This document shows, in pieces, positions 58,397 to 64,000 of a stretch of 64,000 nucleotides of DNA. Position 1 is the first letter of the stretch. Every line of letters begins with the position of its first letter. The translations under genes and the position numbers were made by a program. Under the pieces are notes generated by a model. That model had not been told where the DNA came from. It saw nothing but the letters and a program-made list of their open reading frames with translations, and searched no databases. Source of the stretch: Cymbomonas tetramitiformis (lineage: Eukaryota > Chlorophyta > Pyramimonadophyceae > Pyramimonadales > Pyramimonadaceae); contig LGRX02033486.1 in the NCBI GenBank assembly GCA_001247695.2, positions 1 to 64,000 on the forward strand. The letters are read 5' to 3'.

Positions 58397-59432
58397 GCTT
58401 GATCGCGCGGTGTGGATGCGGCCCTCGGCTCGATCGCGCGGTGTGGATGCGGCCCACGGCTCGATCGCGGTGTGGACGCGGCCCTCGCCCGATCGCAAGC
58501 GTGTGGATGCGTCCTCGCTCGACCGCTACGTGGATGCGGCCCTCGGCCCGGATCGCGCGGTGTGGATGCGGCCCCCTCGGCTTGGATCGGGCTGTGTGGG
58601 ATGCCCTCGCCTGATCGCTGTGGATGTGCGCCCTCGCTCGACAAGCGCGGTGATGCGGCCCTCGGCTCGACGCGCGTGGATGGCGCCTCCGCCTCGATCG
58701 CGCGCGGTGTGGATGCGGCCCTCGGCTCGGATCGCGCGGTGTGGATGCGGCCCTCGGCTCGATCGCGCGGTGTGGATGCGGCCCACGGCTCGGATCGCGC
58801 GGTGTGGATGCGTCCTCACTCGATCGCGGTGTGTGGATGCGGCCCTCGCCTCGATCGCTGTGATGCGGCTCGGCTTGGATCAGCGCTGCGTGGATGCGCC
58901 CGCTCGATCGCGGATGCGCCCTCGCTCGATCGCTGCCGTGTGGATGCGGCCTCCTCGGCTCGATCGCTGGTGTGGATGCGGCCCTCCGCCGATCGCAAGG
59001 TGTGGATGCGCCCTCGCCTCGATCGCTGGGCTGCGTCGAGCGTGCCCTCCGCTCGATCAACAAGGCGATCGCGCGGTGGATGCGGCCCTCGGCTCGATCG
59101 CGCGGTGTGATGCGGCCTCGGCTCGGACGCGCGTGGATGCGGCCCTCGACTCGGATCGCGCGGTGTGGATGCCCTCGCCCGGATCGCGCGGTGTGGATGC
59201 GGCCCTCGCCCGATCGCCGGTGTGATGCGGCCCTCGGCTCTCACCGCGCGTGATGCGCCTCGGCGGACGCTGCGTGATGCCCCGCTCGATCGCTGCGGAT
59301 GCGGCCCTTGGCTCGATCGCGCGGTGTGGATGCGGCCCTCGGCTCGATCGCGTGTGGATGCGGCCCTCGGCTCGATCGCTCGGTGTGGATGCGGCCCTTG
59401 GCTCGATCGCGCGGTGTGGATGCACCTTCGGG
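58397..59432. repeat. Degenerate 31-bp GC-rich minisatellite, about 33 copies
   Basis: The unit is built around ctcgatcgcgcggtgtggat and gcggccctcgg. gatcgcg recurs every 31 bp at the left end (58401, 58432, 58463), then spacing drifts by small indels. Every reading frame on both strands is open over long distances, which produces false proteins rich in Arg, Ala and Asp. It borders the exon at 59440-59748 and may lie in an intron. Confidence 0.93.
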
Positions 59433-59439
59433 CCTTGAA

Positions 59440-62400
59440 GGATGGCCTGCACTTGGTGTGGGTGCTCTCTGCCATCTGCGCCAGGTGGAAGGCCTGCATC
59501 GGCGGCCGTCCTTTGAGATGGATCGATGGACGTGATGAAGCTGAAGCTCAGCGGCTGCGGCTGTGCCGCGAAGGCTTGCTGAGGGCTCAGGTGCAAGCCC
59601 GTCACGACACCGTGCTGAAGGTGTAAAGGGAGCTCGCCCGTATGGAGGTTCATCACCACTACGGTGGCATCCTGCGCGCCAAGCACCACGCAGCCATTCA
59701 CATCTTGCGCCTCCAGCCCGCAAATGCTACAGGTGCTCCCCTCGACCTACTGACAAGAGGCCACGCCACGAGGTGGCCCTGAAAGCAGGCTGCGCATTGC
59801 CGCGGGCTCACGTGCCCCTACGTGCTGTGACGACAAGGCGGCCGCATGTCAAAGGGTCATTGCCCCTGGAGCTTCACGGCCAAGGCGCAGCGTTCCACAG
59901 AACCGGGAACCTTTCAGGTGAAGCTGCTTCCGCCCGCGCTGCTTTGACTGCTTTTCAGATGGCCCACAAATCAACGGACGTGCACATCGCAAAGTCGAGA
60001 TGACCCGCAAATCACCGGACGTGCACATCTCAAGGTTGACTCCGCACCCGCAGCGCGGCATTCCTGAAGGGTATCGCAGTACCGAAGAAAGCCCAGGGAG
60101 AGGGGAGGCTGGGAGACGACGTGCCGTGTGGAACGATGGCGGCCGTTCACGGGCAATGGCCACATATTTATCCCCTGCACACAGACTCTCCGCATCAACA
60201 GTAAGGGCTCCCTAAGGGTAACCTGTGCATCTTTCCGCATTCCGCTCTGGGTCACCCGCGTGGGCTTGCCATCACGCGGCGCGCTTCTCTAGGTGACAGG
60301 CGGCCCCTGCGCCCCACAGCGTGAGGGGGCTGCTGCAGGCTCACGGGGGGGTTCCTGCGGGGACGGTTTCTGCAATTTTTGGCCGAAACACACCATTCGC
60401 ATTCCACCAATTTGGCGGAGGCGCGCGCATCACGCAGGCAGGGCTGGCGTTGCTAACTTGCCAACAGCGCCGCAATTAGCAGCCGCGGGAACGCACCGAT
60501 TGGAGGGATTCGGCCGAGGTACAGGCGGTGCTGCTCCTCGGGTTTCCACTCCCAGCCGGGGTTCTTCAGGAATACGCAGAACAGGTAAAGCAGAAGCTGC
60601 CAGAGCCACCGCTTCCCCGGACCCCAGCTGTCAAAACCCGCATGCCGATCTCCCTTTGCGTTGCTTGCAGCGCGCTGCAATGCATGCTGCTCGCGTGAGT
60701 CGAACCGCAGCTCCAACTCAACGCCTCCCACGCGTCCCGCGCGCGCCCCTGCAGATCTCGCTGCCTCCCTCCCCTCCGCCTCCAACAGCAGGACCGTGCT
60801 TCGCAATGGCAGGCCCAATGTTACGGCCTTCACTGCGATCCGCACGCGTCGGTACATTGGGCCTCGCCTGAGAATCGTTGGGCAGCTCGGCGTTCCAGGC
60901 ATGCCCGTTCCAGCTGCCACCCCCTGCGCAATCACCTCCGCATTGCCGGGAAAACCTCGGACTGAACAGCTAGCAGAGCGACGGAGATAGCAGGCTTGCC
61001 GGACAAATCATCGGAAAGCTGATAACAACGGCCGCTTCCGGGTGTTGCGGAAGAAGGCATGGCCGGCCAGACTCGCTCGAAGCAGGCGAGGCGGCTGGAA
61101 GGGAGGCAAGCAAGGCTGCGCCTGCAACAGGTAGGAGTGGGGAATAATGGGGGGCAAGGGGTGATTGCACGGGGCGTCAGAAGACGGAGGAGAGCTCACA
61201 CGGCCTGCAGAGATGCTGAGGGGCACCGGCGAGCTGGGAGAGTCACCTTCGGGAGTGAAGCACTTCATGAAGCTGCCCTCCGCTAGCTGCTGAATGCGCT
61301 CCACCTGTAGCTCCACCCGCGTTTCTCCCTAACGCGCATGCGGCATCTGCGCATTTATCACTTCGCTGCCACCCGGGGCAAAGCCAAGGTGGCGAGAACC
61401 GGCACGCGCGCAGCCCCTGCCCGTGCCCAAGCGAATGTAGCCGGCCTGCGATAGGATGCCGCCACGTCACTGCGCGGCGCGGCTGCATCGGGAATCCCTT
61501 CCTTCGGAAGCTGTCTCCGGCGCAAACCACGTGGAGGTAGGGTCGAAGCAAGGAGGGTGTAGGGGGCAACCTCGGCAAGCACTGGGGGAGATGCCGCAGA
61601 ATGACGCGAGCAGAATCTCGAGCGGGGACGCGATATGCGTGGAACACGCACGGAGGGCGCGGACGCGCTGTGCATGCGGGGAACACGCATGGAGGGCGGA
61701 CGCGCTGTGCATGGGGAACACGCACGGAGGGCGGGGACGCGCTGTGTATGCAAGGAACGCGCACGGAGGGCGGGGATGTGAGGAACGCGCACGGAGGGTG
61801 GGGGCGTACTGTGTATGCGGGGAACACGCACGTAGGGAGCAACCCGAGCACCGTCTGGCCTCGTAGCAGTTCCATTATGTGTATGTAGTTATTAATCTGC
61901 TCCAGCACACACCGTTTTGTTTTCACCGACGTCCTGCTGCTTATTCACACTTTCCCGGTTGCACAGGAGCAGCTCTGTCTGTTGCTGAGCACGGCGGGCG
62001 CGTGGGTGCGCGCACAGGTCCTAGCCAGGGGCGCGCGCGCAGGTCCTAGCCAGGGGCGCGTGACTGTGCCACCAAGCAGCGCATGGACCATGGCGACCTG
62101 CCAGCGACACACGAGTGCTCTGTGACTGCCCTTTGAAGATTTCACAAACCCGCCATTCTGCGCATGTCCACGTGTCATCACTGCGCATGTCCACGTGCCA
62201 TCACTGCGCATGTCCACGTGTCATCACCGCGCATGTGTACGTGTCATCACCGGGCATCCGCCACATGCCACTCCTGCCTGCCCGCCTGTGCGCTGTGAGA
62301 TGTCGCGACTTGGGCACTCGGGTAACATCCTGAATCGCACGCCAGCATGGAAGCAGATGCCAAATATGCTGGGCGGGGGTGACGTGGAGGGGGTAGCGCA

Positions 62401-62605
62401 CCTCCTTGCGTAGCTGCTCCACAATTTTGCGGAACTGCTCCTGGTACTGACCATGGACTGAGGATGGGTCCACCTTAGCAGCGAATTGCGGTGGTAGTCT
62501 GGCAGCCCGCACCTCCCCGCCTCCCCCCTCTGCCGCGAATGCAAAACAGCCCGTGCTCAAGAGAGCGCTGATGCCTGCGGATTGCATCTGCCCGGAAATG
62601 CACAC
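59440..62605 (-). CDS. Unrecognised GC-rich multi-exon gene
   Basis: A chain of minus-strand exons with coding-like composition. The first starts at ATG 62605 (MCISGQMQSAGISALLSTGCFAFAAEGG, a possible signal peptide) and runs to FRKIVEQLRKE near 62400 before gtgcgc. The next begins after ttag near 61328 (GETRVELQVERIQQLAEGSF) and joins in phase 0, ending near 61205. A third covers about 60970-60650 (RRGPMYRRVRIAVKAVTLGL...GVELELRFDSREQHALQRA). A last one at 59748-59440 has GCVVLGAQDATVVVMNLHTGELPL, which resembles a WD/beta-propeller strand set. Whether all belong to one gene is inference. No family is named. Confidence 0.4.
61633..61835. repeat. About 40-bp minisatellite, 5-6 copies
   Basis: Repeats of ggaacacgcacggagggcgg followed by gacgcgctgtgcatg at about 61640, 61679, 61716, 61756, 61785 and 61821. 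Copy length varies between 29 and 41 bp. It lies in a presumed intron. Confidence 0.85.
62003..62063. repeat. Tandem duplication of about 30 bp
   Basis: cgcaggtcctagccaggggc is present twice in succession with small differences at the junctions. Confidence 0.85.
62161..62262. repeat. 23-bp tandem repeat with CACGTG boxes
   Basis: cgcatgtccacgtgtcatca recurs at 62161, 62184, 62207 and 62230. The first three contain the G-box/E-box palindrome CACGTG and the fourth has TACGTG. This could be a bZIP or bHLH binding array, or a chance minisatellite. Confidence 0.85.
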
Positions 62606-63593
62606 GACAGGCCGCCTGCACCGCGGGCGCCGCGCCCGGTGACGGCCGCCAGGCGGCCACCAGGCCTGTGCGCACCACTGCGCAGAGAAGGCCGCAGGTC
62701 ACAGACCGGAGACGCGCAAGCTCTTTTGCACCATCTCTTGCACGATGGCGAGCACAAATGCTGCACAGACTGCCCATACAGTGCACAGACTGCCCATACA
62801 GTGCACGATTGAGTGCAGCCCTAAGCTGCGGGCTAGCCGTGGTGCCATGCCCCGCACCCGACCGCTTGTTGAAGCTGAAACTGATCCATGTTCCCAATCT
62901 GTGGTCTACCAGTAGAGGTGCCCAACCATTGTTCAAGTTTTGCGACGACCTGCCAGCCTCAAGTTGAGCATCCCCATCGCCTTCTCAGCTGGGCGGTACA
63001 CCCTTGCCCCCCCCCCGCTCTACCCACCTCAGCATATCCACGCTGCCCTCTCTCAGCGTCCTCACTTACCACACTTCTTCCCTCCCGCATTACCCGGAGG
63101 ATCTCTGCTCAGTAGCGCTGCACAACTTAAATGGGTCCGTTTATTTTTAACAGCGGTAATTTTCCGAATCCGACAGTCCATGTACGATTGCAGAGATCAA
63201 AATACGATGCATTCCTTTGACCCTCCCCAGGAATCTCTTCGGACCTTCCGATGTTCCCGATCTAAAAACTTGGACGGTTCAACTTTAGTTGGGCACCCCT
63301 ACTGCTCAGTGCCTGGTACACCCGTCCAAGCGGCCGGCCACGGCAGCATGACAGGGGAGCTCAGCCTCGTACAACGAAACAGTCCAACGAAACAGCAGGC
63401 GCGCACCTGCTGGAGCATGAGCGTGTTCGGGTCCGGCCGGGGATGGCCAGGGTGGCCGGCTTGGGCCTGCCCGGCAGCGCCTGCTAGGGGCGACCCCAAG
63501 GCTTGCAGACCACCAAGTGCGCCTTGGTGCTGAGGCCCTCCCATCGTGTGCCCCCTGGTATGCATTGCGCTCTGCATGCCACATGGCACCATC

Positions 63594-63737
63594 TCAGACC
63601 ACGAAGCTGCCCGCCAAGTAGCGGATGGGCGTCCACGTTGCTCGCAGTGCGCTCCACACACGTCGGGCGTACAACGAGGCTCTCACCTCATGGGCCGTGG
63701 CGTGCTGGTTGCCGAGTCTGTCGGGCAGCAGTCGCAT
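63594..63737 (-). CDS. Small coding-like frame, possible exon
   Basis: ATG at 63737 opens 47 codons (MRLLPDRLGNQHATAHEV... ending YLAGSFVV, stop at 63594). Composition resembles the neighbouring GC-rich exons. It could be an exon of an upstream gene or chance; no domain is recognised. Confidence 0.25.
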   Translation of the reverse strand: MRLLPDRLGNQHATAHEVRASLYARRVWSALRATWTPIRYLAGSFVV

Positions 63738-63829
63738 CACACCTCACCCCCGCCAGCCCAACCCAAGATTCAAGCTCGCTCAGTCGCCTCTTGGACCCGC
63801 AGACATTTCAGCAGGGCCGCACCGCTGCC

Positions 63830-64000
63830 TCAGCGGAGGGTGACGTGGCGCCGCAGGGTGAGCGGAGGTGGAGCGGGCGCCTGCCTTGTGAGCGGGGTGA
63901 AGGTCAGCGTGGCAGGCAGCGTCTGCTCGAATGAGGGGTCCGCGCTCCGCAGATGGCGGTAGAGCTCGTTCAGCATGTGCTCCGAGTGTTGGATCATCCG
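63830..64000 (-). CDS. Partial coding-like exon at the right edge
   Basis: A minus-strand frame enters from beyond the window (RMIQHSEHMLNELYRHLRSA...FEQTLPATLTFTPLTR) and reaches a stop at 63830. The helical N-terminal part and GC-rich third positions suggest real coding sequence, but no family can be named from 56 residues. Confidence 0.35.
   Translation of the reverse strand, partial: RMIQHSEHMLNELYRHLRSADPSFEQTLPATLTFTPLTRQAPAPPPLTLRRHVTLR

Noticed and set aside
58380..59500. Several 200-270 residue open frames on both strands
   Set aside because: All derive from the 31-bp GC-rich minisatellite; overlapping frames on both strands cannot all be coding and none has a domain.

Overview
The window reads as nuclear DNA of a eukaryote, most likely a green alga of the prasinophyte type (a Cymbomonas- or Pyramimonas-like genome would fit). 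The evidence is genes split by GT-AG introns, a GT29 sialyltransferase-like gene, DIRS-like and Ty3-like retroelements, many short inverted-repeat elements, a scaffold gap of Ns (25299-25456), and no bacterial operon structure. The species assignment is inference.

Layout. 1-1.2 kb: non-LTR reverse transcriptase remnant (minus), abutted by a 41-bp minisatellite. 3.6-9.5 kb: a multi-exon minus-strand GT29 sialyltransferase-like gene with an N-terminal signal anchor. 10.9-11.7 kb: a TIR element. 11.8-17.6 kb: a decayed DIRS-like retroelement whose pol frame is split by a young gag-only LTR element (255-bp LTRs, 5-bp target duplication). 17.9-23.6 kb: a multi-exon minus-strand gene combining a ParB-like domain with a DNA methyltransferase-like domain; one intron coincides almost exactly with a 674-bp TIR element and another holds a 143-bp tandem array. 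23.8-37.2 kb: AT-rich, gene-poor DNA with layered repeats, three LTR-like repeats carrying a covarying structured RNA, a permuted tRNA-Arg-like sequence and microsatellites.

37.2-51.7 kb: a decayed Ty3/gypsy element on the minus strand (gag, protease, membrane-spanning segment, RT, RNase H, start of a cytosine-methyltransferase-like domain). It is cut by at least four later insertions. Removing three of them together with their target duplications restores an open frame exactly; a fourth splits the protease active site. 51.7-58.4 kb: tandem repeats, further TIR and foldback elements, no convincing gene. 58.4-59.4 kb: a degenerate 31-bp GC-rich minisatellite. 59.4-64 kb: GC-rich minus-strand exons of one or two unrecognised host genes, with short minisatellites and a tandem CACGTG array.

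The two recognisable host genes (GT29 and ParB-methyltransferase) lie among layers of transposable elements, and repeats have also colonised their introns. Several coding regions carry apparent single-base frameshifts, which could be decay or assembly error.
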